Shown: positions 7,791 to 14,562 of the stretch, one piece after another
Numbering within the stretch: position 1 is the stretch's first letter
Layout of the letters: every line of letters starts with the position of its first letter
Assembly (NCBI GenBank): GCA_934271085.1
Contig: CAKQQU010000020.1
Span: 1 to 24,939 of the forward strand
Length of the DNA: 24,939 nucleotides
Origin: an uncultured Bacillota bacterium
GTDB taxonomy: Bacteria > Bacillota > Dehalobacteriia > UBA4068
Direction of reading: 5' to 3'
Program-made: the position numbers and the translations under genes
Notes under the pieces: model-generated
Told to the model about the DNA's origin: nothing
Databases searched by the model: none
The model's input: the letters and a program-made list of their open reading frames with translations, nothing else

Positions 7791-9332
7791 ATGAAAAACA
7801 CTATAGCTAAAAACAGCCTGCTATTTGGCACTTTTATACTGCTTGGCTCAAACATAATTGTTAAAGGGCTAGGTTTTTTCTATCGCATGGTTCTGGTGCG
7901 CATACTTGGCACAGAAGGCGTGGGACTGCTGGAAATGGCTACGCCTTTATTCAGCTTTCTTCTGGTTTTAGCCGGCTGCGGTGTGCCAACAGCCCTTTCG
8001 CAGCTTATAGCTTCCCGCAAAACAGATGATAAGCGCATTATTTTTTCCACTTCTGTAATTTTGTTGCTGTCAGGCGGCGCCTTGATCACTGCCCTATCCT
8101 ATCTGGCGCTTCCATGGATGATAAAAAATTTTGCCCCTGACAGGCGGGTTGACCTCTGCCTGAAAGCCATGCTGCCGGCAATAATAATCATCTGTATAGC
8201 CTCGGCATTCCGCGGCTTGTTCCAGGGTATCAAAAAAGTATCCTCTTTGGGAATGAGCCAGAATATAGAGCAGATAGTCAGGGTAATAACCGGTATTTTT
8301 CTTACTGCAAATTTTGTTGCCTGCGGCTTTTCGCTGGAGCAGCAGGTGACAGCAGCCTCCATTGCTACTGTATGCGGGGAATTTGCCGGGCTGATATATT
8401 TATTTATCTGTTTCAGGCTATCGTCGGGAAGCATCTTTAATTCACTGGGAAATTCAGGCAGATTCAGCAGGAAAGGGGCCGGCAGTTTACTGGGCATGGG
8501 GCTGCCTCTTACCGGCAGCAGGCTGGTCAGCAGCGGTATAATGATGCTGCAGGCCTTTTTGATACCAATATGCCTGAGAGCCGCAGGCTGGGATATACGG
8601 GCAGCTACAGAAATATACGGACGTTTTTCCGGTGTAGCTATGTCACTTCTGCATTTACCAGGTGTATTCACTGCAGCTTTATCTGTATCCGTTCTTCCTG
8701 CTGTAGCGGAAAGCATGTCCTATGCTGATAACGGCAAAAAAATTCTGGAACAGAGGACAAATATTTCTCTGCAGGCCACATCCGTGTTTTCGCTACTGGG
8801 AATGGTGCTGTTATTCATTTTAGCCGATCCCCTTTGCAGGATGCTGTTTAATGATCCTCCGGCTGCGTCTTTGCTGCGCCTGTTAATACCGGGTGGTATT
8901 TTCTTTTATCTGCAGATAACCCTGACCAGTATACTTCAGGGGCTTGGCGAGGCTAAGGTGCTGCTAGTAAATAATGTGGCCAGCGGCGGCATACTGATAG
9001 CCGGTATATTGCTGCTGACTCCCCTGCCCACTCTGGGAATCAGAGGAGCAGCTATAGCCACAGATATATGCTGGTTCAGTAGTTATATTCTTAATCTTAT
9101 CAGTTTGTATCACAAAAGAGAGATCAAACTGGACTGGGGTAATATACTTGGCAAACCTCTGGCCGCAGCCGGCATAATCTTTCTGATGTGGGGAGCGGCA
9201 GTTTTACTTATGCCCCAAATAAATACAAATACCGGATTGCTGCAGCTGCTGCTGAAAGCGGCCGTAATATCCGGTATTTATCTGATTATTTTATTTTTCA
9301 GCGGCGGAATGCCTGCGATCAGGCATAAATAA
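7791..9332 (+). CDS. MOP-superfamily lipid-linked flippase (SpoVB/MurJ-like polysaccharide exporter)
   Basis: The 513-residue, almost entirely hydrophobic protein has about 14 predicted membrane helices. It carries the family opening (NSLLFGTFILLGSNIIVKGLGFFYRMVLVRILGTEGVGL split over two helices) and the FRGLFQG-KK and LQGLGEAK-like loops of the SpoVB/polysaccharide-synthesis branch. Members flip lipid-linked oligosaccharides such as lipid II across the membrane, or act in spore-cortex or capsule synthesis. The substrate cannot be read here, so a SpoVB role is not implied. The ATG at 7791 is the first possible start, since an in-frame TAA lies at 7782. It has no Shine-Dalgarno sequence, and a TATAAT ends 5 bases before it. 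The last 42 bases overlap the end of surE on the other strand. Confidence 0.85.
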   Translation: MKNTIAKNSLLFGTFILLGSNIIVKGLGFFYRMVLVRILGTEGVGLLEMATPLFSFLLVLAGCGVPTALSQLIASRKTDDKRIIFSTSVILLLSGGALITALSYLALPWMIKNFAPDRRVDLCLKAMLPAIIIICIASAFRGLFQGIKKVSSLGMSQNIEQIVRVITGIFLTANFVACGFSLEQQVTAASIATVCGEFAGLIYLFICFRLSSGSIFNSLGNSGRFSRKGAGSLLGMGLPLTGSRLVSSGIMMLQAFLIPICLRAAGWDIRAATEIYGRFSGVAMSLLHLPGVFTAALSVSVLPAVAESMSYADNGKKILEQRTNISLQATSVFSLLGMVLLFILADPLCRMLFNDPPAASLLRLLIPGGIFFYLQITLTSILQGLGEAKVLLVNNVASGGILIAGILLLTPLPTLGIRGAAIATDICWFSSYILNLISLYHKREIKLDWGNILGKPLAAAGIIFLMWGAAVLLMPQINTNTGLLQLLLKAAVISGIYLIILFFSGGMPAIRHK

Positions 9333-10094
9333 CCCTGTGTTTTTCAGCTCATTTAGCATACCGTAATCCGTATGATCAAGCTGCAGGGGGGTAATGCTGA
9401 CATATCCTGCATTACAGGCCTCCACATCGCTGCCGGTTCCGCATTTGCTGTCGTCAAATTCACCCTGCAGCCAGTAATAATCATTGCCTCTGGGGTCGAC
9501 CCTTTTGATAAAAGGTTCCGTGTACCAGCGCCATCCCATGTGGGTATATTTTATGCCTTTAATATCCTCCGGTACGGATCCGGGAACATTGATATTAAAA
9601 AACACTTTTGGCTTGAAATCAGAGGCCGCCATTTGCAGGCAGATGTCTGCAGCCAGCCTGGCAGCATATTCATAGTTGGCCTGGCCTACTCCACGGCGAA
9701 TACCTGCAGCGGATATGGCAATAGCGCAGCAGCCGCTGCAATAACCCTCGGTAGCTCCGGCCACAGTGCCGGAATAAATTATATCTGTACCCAGATTTGG
9801 CCCGTGGTTGATACCGGAGACTACCACGTCCGGCAGAAAACCCAAAAGTTCCTCCAGCGCCAGTTTGGCGCAATCAGCCGGGGTACCGTCTATGGCCCAG
9901 GCATTATCGGTTATACCGGGCAGCGACTGTCTGTGAGCCCGCAAAGGCTGCGTAGTGGTAAGACCATGGCTGGCGCCGCTTTGTTCTGCGGAAGGAGCCG
10001 CTACATAAACATCAGCTATGCGGGCCAGTTCCCTGCCCAGAGTATGCAGTCCCGGGGCATTTATTCCATCGTCATTGCAAATAAGGATTCTAAT
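9291..10094 (-). CDS. surE: 5'/3'-nucleotidase SurE
   Basis: SurE is a divalent-metal phosphatase that dephosphorylates nucleoside 5'- and 3'-monophosphates. Visible features are ICNDDG with the metal-binding Asp pair, PSAEQSGASHGLT with the metal Ser, IDGTPADC, and VSGINHGPNLGTDIIYSGTVAGATEG. I place the start at an ATT codon (10094-10092). It gives the family's usual opening M-R-I-L-x-x-N-D-D-G, has GGAGG exactly 8 bases upstream, and overlaps the lepB stop as ATTAG. The alternative is TTG at 10109, which adds five residues, but its bases are part of that same GGAGG and it has no good site of its own. It is the last gene of folE-lepB-surE, and its 3' end overlaps the convergent flippase gene. 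The function call is firm; the start is less so. Confidence 0.9.
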   Translation of the reverse strand: MRILICNDDGINAPGLHTLGRELARIADVYVAAPSAEQSGASHGLTTTQPLRAHRQSLPGITDNAWAIDGTPADCAKLALEELLGFLPDVVVSGINHGPNLGTDIIYSGTVAGATEGYCSGCCAIAISAAGIRRGVGQANYEYAARLAADICLQMAASDFKPKVFFNINVPGSVPEDIKGIKYTHMGWRWYTEPFIKRVDPRGNDYYWLQGEFDDSKCGTGSDVEACNAGYVSITPLQLDHTDYGMLNELKNTGLFMPDRRHSAAEK

Positions 10095-10662
10095 CGTATA
10101 TTCCTCCAATTCTCGAAAGGGGCCAATAGCGGAAAACTGCCTTCCCCTTGATATTTTCTTCAGGCAAAAATGGTTCGGCCCATCTATGGCTGTCTATGCT
10201 GTCATTGCGGTTATCGCCCATAACAAAATAGCAGTTCTCAGGTATAGTCACCGGTCCGTACTCATAATCAGGCGCCTCCAGGATATAATCCTCGTAAAGC
10301 GGCTCGTTATTGATATAAACAAGCCCGTCCCTAACCTCCAGAGTCTCCCCGGGCAGACCGATAACTCTTTTGATCAGATCCTGCCTGCTGTTGAATTCCT
10401 CGGGAGGAGTGAATACGATAATATCCCCTCTTTCAGGCTCATTGCCAAAAACATAAGCCAGCCGCCAAAGTATTACCCTGTCGCCTACCTCAATAGTGGG
10501 AACCATGGATGTGGAAGGTATCTGGCGGCTGTCCACCAGAAATCCTTTTACCACAGCAGCCAAAGCTACCGCGCATAGAATTATTATGATTATCTCTTTT
10601 GCCCATGCACCTGCTGTCGTTTTTTTCTTACCATTTTTCTGAGGATGATCTTTATTTTCCAT
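10090..10662 (-). CDS. lepB: Type I signal peptidase
   Basis: This membrane protease cleaves signal peptides from exported pre-proteins on the outer face of the cytoplasmic membrane. The 190-residue protein has a Lys-rich cytosolic N terminus and one transmembrane helix at about 23-44. The nucleophile is Ser52 in PSTSMVPT and the general-base Lys98 is in LIKRVIGLPGE. The GDNRNDSIDSHRW signature lies near the C terminus. Size and single helix match the short Gram-positive SipS type. AAGGAAG lies upstream of the ATG. It follows folE by 22 bases, and its TAG stop overlaps the proposed surE start by one base. Other signal peptidases may exist elsewhere in the genome. Confidence 0.95.
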   Translation of the reverse strand: MENKDHPQKNGKKKTTAGAWAKEIIIIILCAVALAAVVKGFLVDSRQIPSTSMVPTIEVGDRVILWRLAYVFGNEPERGDIIVFTPPEEFNSRQDLIKRVIGLPGETLEVRDGLVYINNEPLYEDYILEAPDYEYGPVTIPENCYFVMGDNRNDSIDSHRWAEPFLPEENIKGKAVFRYWPLSRIGGIYD

Positions 10663-10684
10663 TTTTAATCATCTTCCTTACAAT

Positions 10685-11251
10685 TTATTGTCGGCCTGCC
10701 TTAATCAGGCTAAGCGCCTCAGCCCTGGTAGCGTTTTTATGAAAGATACCTCTTACCGCAGATGTGACAGTAAGAGAGCCGGGCTTTTTTACTCCCCTTA
10801 TGCTCATGCACATATGTTCCGCTTCCAGAATTACCAGTACGCCCTTGGGGCGCAATACCTCCATCATCGCTTCCGCAATCTCTGTAGTCAGCCGCTCCTG
10901 TACCTGCAGCCTGTGGGAATAACCTTCCACCACTCTGGCTATCTTGGATAAGCCGGTGATGCGTCCGCCTTCGGGAATATAGGCAACATGGGCTTTGCCT
11001 ATAAACGGCATCAAGTGGTGTTCGCATATCGAGAAAAACGGTATATCGCGAACTATCACCATTTCTTCATGCTTGTCTTCGGTAAACTGGGTTATCAGGT
11101 GCTCTTTGGGCTCCATATCCATGCCGTCAAGAATTTCTTCATACATATTGGCGACCCGGACGGGCGTGCGCTGAAGTCCTTCCCGCTCGGGGTTTTCGCC
11201 TATGGCCGCCAGTATCTCTGATACTGCGGCCGCTATTCTTTCCTTGTCCAT
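10685..11251 (-). CDS. folE: GTP cyclohydrolase I
   Basis: It converts GTP to 7,8-dihydroneopterin triphosphate, the first step of folate synthesis, and can feed queuosine or biopterin routes. The 188-residue protein shows the zinc ligands Cys76 and His79 in SICEHHLMPF and Cys148 in EHMCMSIRGV, the catalytic His next to them, and the VVEGYSHRLQVQERLT block. The ATG is preceded by CGGAGGTCGTA. It is the first gene of a folE-lepB-surE run with a good promoter upstream. No other folate genes are adjacent. The intact CEHH...C site argues for the zinc-dependent FolE rather than the IB type. Confidence 0.97.
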   Translation of the reverse strand: MDKERIAAAVSEILAAIGENPEREGLQRTPVRVANMYEEILDGMDMEPKEHLITQFTEDKHEEMVIVRDIPFFSICEHHLMPFIGKAHVAYIPEGGRITGLSKIARVVEGYSHRLQVQERLTTEIAEAMMEVLRPKGVLVILEAEHMCMSIRGVKKPGSLTVTSAVRGIFHKNATRAEALSLIKAGRQ

Positions 11252-11271
11252 TACGACCTCCGTAAATATAT

Positions 11272-11300
11272 AGTTCCGGAAAACAACATTGTTAGGAACT
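11272..11300. promoter_or_regulatory. Inverted repeat in the folE leader
   Basis: AGTTCC (11272-11277) pairs with GGAACT (11295-11300). An inner AACA/TGTT pair and a competing local palindrome TTCCGGAA (11274-11281) are also present. It lies between the predicted transcription start and the folE ribosome binding site, so it could be an operator or an RNA hairpin. Confidence 0.45.
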
Positions 11301-11309
11301 TTATTATAA

Positions 11310-11338
11310 ATAATATGCTAAAACAGTTTTATCGTCAA
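11310..11338 (-). promoter_or_regulatory. Sigma-A type promoter of folE-lepB-surE
   Basis: On the minus strand TTGACG (11338-11333) and TATTAT (11315-11310) are separated by exactly 17 bases. The predicted start gives a leader of roughly 50 bases before the folE ATG. Confidence 0.75.
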
Positions 11339-11393
11339 GCATAAAGCACCCTTGTACGCATATCTTTGATATATAAACAATAAGGAGGCAATC

Positions 11394-11759
11394 ATGTCAG
11401 CTAATATTCAGGATCTGTTCAATATCAAAACCATAAAAAGCCTGGCAGCAGGCGTAGGAATAACCCTGCTGGCAACGGTGCTGTTTTCTCTTCTGGCAGG
11501 AGGTATAGTATATTTTTCACCTCTCAACGACAGTTGCCTGCTGCTGTGCGCAGCCCTGGTGGAAATTTTTTCCGCTCTGGCCGGAGGTTTTACGGCAGCC
11601 AGGCTAAACGGCAGCCGCGGCCTGATAACAGGTCTGCTTTGCGGGGTGATCGCAGCCGTAATACTTATCCCGGGAAGCAGCAATTCCCTGCCCTCTCTCA
11701 TCAGTATACCAAGCTTGCTTATTCCCGGCGCTGTGGGCGGTATTGCCGGCAGAAACTAA
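11394..11759 (+). CDS. TIGR04086/YrzE-type small membrane protein
   Basis: The 121-residue, four-helix integral membrane protein resembles the TIGR04086 family of Firmicutes. It has a hydrophobic helix after a short polar N terminus, Gly/Ala-rich helices (EIFSALAGGFTAARLNGSRG, GLLCGVIAAVILI) and an AVGGIAGR C terminus. The function of this family is unknown to me. Helices are at about 17-41, 48-68, 76-93 and 103-118. AAGGAGG lies 6 bases before the ATG. It is transcribed alone, divergently from folE and convergently with mrp, and ends in a strong hairpin. The family assignment rests on size, topology and the Gly-Arg patterns. Confidence 0.7.
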   Translation: MSANIQDLFNIKTIKSLAAGVGITLLATVLFSLLAGGIVYFSPLNDSCLLLCAALVEIFSALAGGFTAARLNGSRGLITGLLCGVIAAVILIPGSSNSLPSLISIPSLLIPGAVGGIAGRN

Positions 11760-11766
11760 GCGTCGT

Positions 11767-11807
11767 AAATAAAAGGACATGGCGATTAACGTCATGTCCT
11801 TTTATTT
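11767..11807. terminator. Strong bidirectional terminator
   Basis: AAATAAAAGGACATG (11767-11781) pairs with CATGTCCTTTTATTT (11793-11807) around an 11-base loop. The A-rich left and T-rich right flanks give a U tract in both directions. It separates the TIGR04086-type gene and mrp, which converge here. Confidence 0.88.
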
Positions 11808-11888
11808 TGAGTAGTTTGGGCAAACAGCAAATTACCTGCTGCAAATTTTCCGGCCGCAGCCTGAAAGCAACCTTGTTACCATGCTTTG

Positions 11889-12725
11889 CTATTTCGCGGC
11901 AGACTCCAGATAATCGGCGATATTATCCAAAAAAGGCATCTGGATATCTTCTATCTGGCCTTTATCCACAGCCTGGGCGACCAGGGGATCAATAGGTATT
12001 TGGGCTATATGGGACACGTCATAGGAGAGGGCTATCTGCTCCAGATGGCTGTCTCCGAAAATATGGTGCTCCTTGCCGCAATCCGGACAGGTAAAATAGC
12101 TCATATTTTCCACAAGAGCCAGAATGGGAACATACATGGCGTTGGCCATTTTAGCTGCCTTTTCAACTATCATTGCTACCAGCTGCTGCGGGGATGAAAC
12201 AATAATTACCCCATCCAAAGGCAGGGACTGAAAAACAGTAAGCGGCACATCCCCTGTTCCGGGAGGCATATCCACAAACATATAATCCACATCCCCCCAG
12301 TTTACTTCCGTCCAGAACTGTCTGGCAGTACCGGCTATGACCGGCCCGCGCCATATAACTGCATCGGTGGTATTTTCCAGCAAAAGATTCAGGGACATTA
12401 TCTTTATGCCCGTTTTGCTCTCCACAGGGTAAAGGCAGGTATCGTCAGAGGTGGCCTTACCGGTCAGACCGAATGCCTGCGGTATGGAAGGTCCGGTAAT
12501 ATCCGCGTCAAGGACAGCCGTCTTATAACCGCGCCGGTGCATGGCAACGGCCAGCATGGAGGTGACCAGGGATTTGCCTACACCGCCCTTGCCGCTGATA
12601 ACGCCGATGACATGTTTGATATTACTGCCCTGGCAGGGTGCTACTTTCATGCTTTCCAGCGTCTTTTTTTTATCACTGCAGGAAGCATGGCAGTGGGAAC
12701 AATCGTGTGAACAGGATTCGCTCAT
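11889..12725 (-). CDS. mrp: Mrp/NBP35-family ATP-binding Fe-S cluster carrier protein
   Basis: This is a P-loop ATPase that binds and transfers Fe-S clusters to apo-proteins (ApbC/Nbp35 family). In the 278-residue form the deviant Walker A GKGGVGKS is at 45-52, FVDMPPGTGD at 150-159, and the bridging-cluster motif CPDC is at Cys213/Cys216. The N terminus carries four cysteines (Cys5, 9, 12, 16) among histidines, a small Cys-rich module frequent in clostridial Mrp that could hold a second metal site. An in-frame ATG 26 codons upstream (12803) is unlikely, because AAGGAGAG lies 7 bases before the ATG at 12725. A TGGTAAAAT extended -10 (12780-12772) could drive it. It is divergent from znuA, and no other Fe-S genes adjoin. 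Confidence 0.92.
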   Translation of the reverse strand: MSESCSHDCSHCHASCSDKKKTLESMKVAPCQGSNIKHVIGVISGKGGVGKSLVTSMLAVAMHRRGYKTAVLDADITGPSIPQAFGLTGKATSDDTCLYPVESKTGIKIMSLNLLLENTTDAVIWRGPVIAGTARQFWTEVNWGDVDYMFVDMPPGTGDVPLTVFQSLPLDGVIIVSSPQQLVAMIVEKAAKMANAMYVPILALVENMSYFTCPDCGKEHHIFGDSHLEQIALSYDVSHIAQIPIDPLVAQAVDKGQIEDIQMPFLDNIADYLESAAK

Positions 12726-12779
12726 TTTTATCTCTCCTTTATTTTTTAACCGGCATAACTTATTACCGATTATTTTACC

Positions 12780-12825
12780 ACTTGTATACGTACAATAATA
12801 CAACGTTTATAAACTTTGGACAAGT
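12780..12825. promoter_or_regulatory. Cluster of dyads in the mrp-znuA divergent region
   Basis: Three inverted repeats lie within 46 bases: TTGTA/TACAA (12782-12795), a perfect GTTTATAAAC (12805-12814), and ACTTGT/ACAAGT spanning 12780-12825. Their role is unknown. They lie at or upstream of the likely mrp promoter. Confidence 0.3.
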
Positions 12826-12858
12826 ACATCTTTGATAATCCAAAGCCAGGTGACTCTA

Positions 12859-12887
12859 TTTACAAAAAAAAAATATCATGGTATTAT
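12859..12887 (+). promoter_or_regulatory. Sigma-A type promoter of znuACB
   Basis: TTTACA (12859-12864) and TATTAT (12882-12887) are separated by 17 bases. The predicted start is near 12894, about 30 bases before the znuA ATG. Confidence 0.65.
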
Positions 12888-12913
12888 TTAATCTATTCTA
12901 ATATGTTAAATAA
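12884..12913. promoter_or_regulatory. Candidate operator of the znu operon
   Basis: TTATTTAA (12884-12891) and TTAAATAA (12906-12913) are perfect 8-bp inverted arms separated by 14 bases. The dyad covers the end of the -10 element and the predicted transcription start, a classic repressor position. It is not a match to the Zur box as I know it from Bacillus. Confidence 0.5.
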
Positions 12914-12925
12914 GGGAGTGATAGT

Positions 12926-13789
12926 ATGAAAAAAGGCATTGTCTTCCTTACATTGATATTTTGTCTTTGTCTTGTCTGCTGCGGCTGCAATAATCAGGCT
13001 GCCGTTGATGATAGTGACGGTAAACCCATTATAGCAGTATCCATACCGCCGGAGGCAGCTTTTGTTAAAGCAATCAGCGGCGATATTTTCGAAGTTGTTA
13101 CTATGGTACCTGCGGGCAACAGCCCTTCAAATTATGAACCTACTCCGGCGCTTAAAGAGCAGTTTTCCCAGGCTTGCATATATTTTTCCATCGGCGTTCC
13201 TACAGAAGCAAACAATATACTTCCTTACGTTTCCCCGGATACAAAAGTGGTTTCCCTTAATGACGGAATAATGAACGAATATCCGGAACTGCTTCTGGAC
13301 GGCAAGCGTGATCCCCATATCTGGCTTTCTCCCAAAAGGGTCATTGCCATGTGCGAGATCATTAACAGCGAGCTTGCCCAGATAGATCCCGAAAATGCCG
13401 ATGTTTATCAGGCAAATACAGAAGCTTATATTCAGCAGCTGCAGCAACTGGATGCAGATATCCGGGAAGTTTTAGCTGATGTAAAAAACCGTAAATTTAT
13501 TGTATTCCACCCGGCATTCGGCTATCTGGCCGACGACTACGGGCTGCAGATGTACGCGCTGGAAGAAGGGGGCAAGGAAGCCACCGCAGCCCATCTGCAG
13601 GAAATGATCGATCTGGCTAAAGATGAGAATATAAAGATAATCTTCTACCAGGCAGAAATAGACAGCCATCAGTCCCAATCCTTTGCTGAAGAGATAGGCG
13701 GTAAAACTATTATGATGGATCCTCTTTCTGAGGATTACATTGAAAACATGAAAAGCATGGCACAGTTAATGGCCGAGGTGATGGAATGA
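12926..13789 (+). CDS. znuA: Metal ABC transporter substrate-binding lipoprotein (ZnuA-like)
   Basis: This is the extracellular cluster A-I binding protein that delivers Zn or Mn to the ZnuB permease. Its 287 residues include a Cys-rich lipoprotein signal (hydrophobic 5-19, likely lipidated Cys21 after Gly20; the lipobox is imperfect). Of the usual four metal ligands, His131 (DPHIWLSP), His195 (FHPAFGYL) and Asp265 (MMDPLSEDY) are present. The first, normally His in SPHxYEPTP, is Ser68 in SPSNYEPTP. The His-rich flexible loop of many ZnuA proteins is absent. Metal specificity is therefore open between Zn, Mn and others. GGGAGTG lies upstream of the ATG, and the stop overlaps znuC as ATGA. Confidence 0.88.
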   Translation: MKKGIVFLTLIFCLCLVCCGCNNQAAVDDSDGKPIIAVSIPPEAAFVKAISGDIFEVVTMVPAGNSPSNYEPTPALKEQFSQACIYFSIGVPTEANNILPYVSPDTKVVSLNDGIMNEYPELLLDGKRDPHIWLSPKRVIAMCEIINSELAQIDPENADVYQANTEAYIQQLQQLDADIREVLADVKNRKFIVFHPAFGYLADDYGLQMYALEEGGKEATAAHLQEMIDLAKDENIKIIFYQAEIDSHQSQSFAEEIGGKTIMMDPLSEDYIENMKSMAQLMAEVME

Positions 13790-14562
13790 GCGAAACAGCC
13801 CTTCACATCGAAAAATTGTATGTCAGCTATGGGCAAACTCAGGCATTATCCTGCGTTTGCCTTGATGTGCTGGATAAAGAATTCTTAGGAATAATCGGGC
13901 CCAACGGCGGAGGTAAGACAACATTACTCAAGGCTATTCTGGGGCTTATACCTATTCAGTCCGGTGAAATCAGGATATATGGCCAGAAATTTATGCATGG
14001 TAAAACGCCGGTGGGCTATGTACCCCAGTTTTCACTTGTGGATCGCCGCTTTCCCATTACAGTAAGGGAGGTGGTGCTTTCGGGAATGGTAAAGGGAGGT
14101 ATCCATCCCTTTTATCGCTATACTGCTCAGCAAAAAGAAAAAGCCAGTCAGCATCTGCATACAGTAGGATTGGAAAATCTGGCTGGCCGCCAGATATCCC
14201 AGTTATCAGGGGGCGAATTTCAGCGTATGCTTATAGCCAGAGCCCTGGCAGTTGAACCAAAGCTGCTGCTTTTGGATGAACCTACCGCCAGCGTGGATCC
14301 TAATTTCAAAGAGCAGTTTTATGAACTCCTGGAAAAGCTGAATAAGGATATGACTATCATGATGGTCACCCACGATCTGCTGGCTATTTCATCCAAGATC
14401 AGGCGCATTGCCTGTATCAATCATGGCGTTGTCTATCACGGAGACCCTGTGCTTACCCAGGAAGTGGTGGAAGAAATGTACAGTTGTCCTGTTGATCTCA
14501 TAGCCCATGGCGTTCCTCATCGGGTCCTGGGCGCTCACGGAAAGGGGTGCGACCATTGCTAG
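13786..14562 (+). CDS. znuC: Metal ABC transporter ATP-binding protein (ZnuC-like)
   Basis: This is the cytoplasmic ATPase that powers metal import with ZnuB. In the 258-residue protein Walker A is GPNGGGKTT (38-46), the Q-loop is in VPQFSLVDRRFP, the ABC signature is LSGGEFQR (140-147), Walker B is LLLLDEPTASVD (160-171), and the H-loop His is in MMVTHDL. The C-terminal tail is rich in His and Cys (HGVPHRVLGAHGKGCDHC), as in several ZnuC proteins, and may sense or bind metal. The ATG overlaps the znuA stop by 4 bases (ATGA), so the genes are translationally coupled. Its own 3' end overlaps the znuB start. Confidence 0.95.
   Translation: MSETALHIEKLYVSYGQTQALSCVCLDVLDKEFLGIIGPNGGGKTTLLKAILGLIPIQSGEIRIYGQKFMHGKTPVGYVPQFSLVDRRFPITVREVVLSGMVKGGIHPFYRYTAQQKEKASQHLHTVGLENLAGRQISQLSGGEFQRMLIARALAVEPKLLLLDEPTASVDPNFKEQFYELLEKLNKDMTIMMVTHDLLAISSKIRRIACINHGVVYHGDPVLTQEVVEEMYSCPVDLIAHGVPHRVLGAHGKGCDHC

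Noticed and set aside
7791..9332. Using the SpoVB-like flippase as proof of a spore former
   Set aside because: This superfamily branch also occurs in non-spore-formers and in capsule or lipid II export, and no other sporulation gene is in the window.
11252..11393. Tetrahydrofolate riboswitch upstream of folE
   Set aside because: The leader is only about 50 bases and shows simple competing hairpins, not the longer pseudoknotted riboswitch fold.
12726..12803. 26-residue N-terminal extension of mrp
   Set aside because: AAGGAGAG sits correctly before the ATG at 12725, and the extension would run through the likely promoter region.
12726..12925. Canonical Bacillus-type Zur box between mrp and znuA
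   Set aside because: I looked for a TCGTAAT-N-ATTACGA-like palindrome and found none; only the unrelated AT-rich dyad at 12884-12913 is present.
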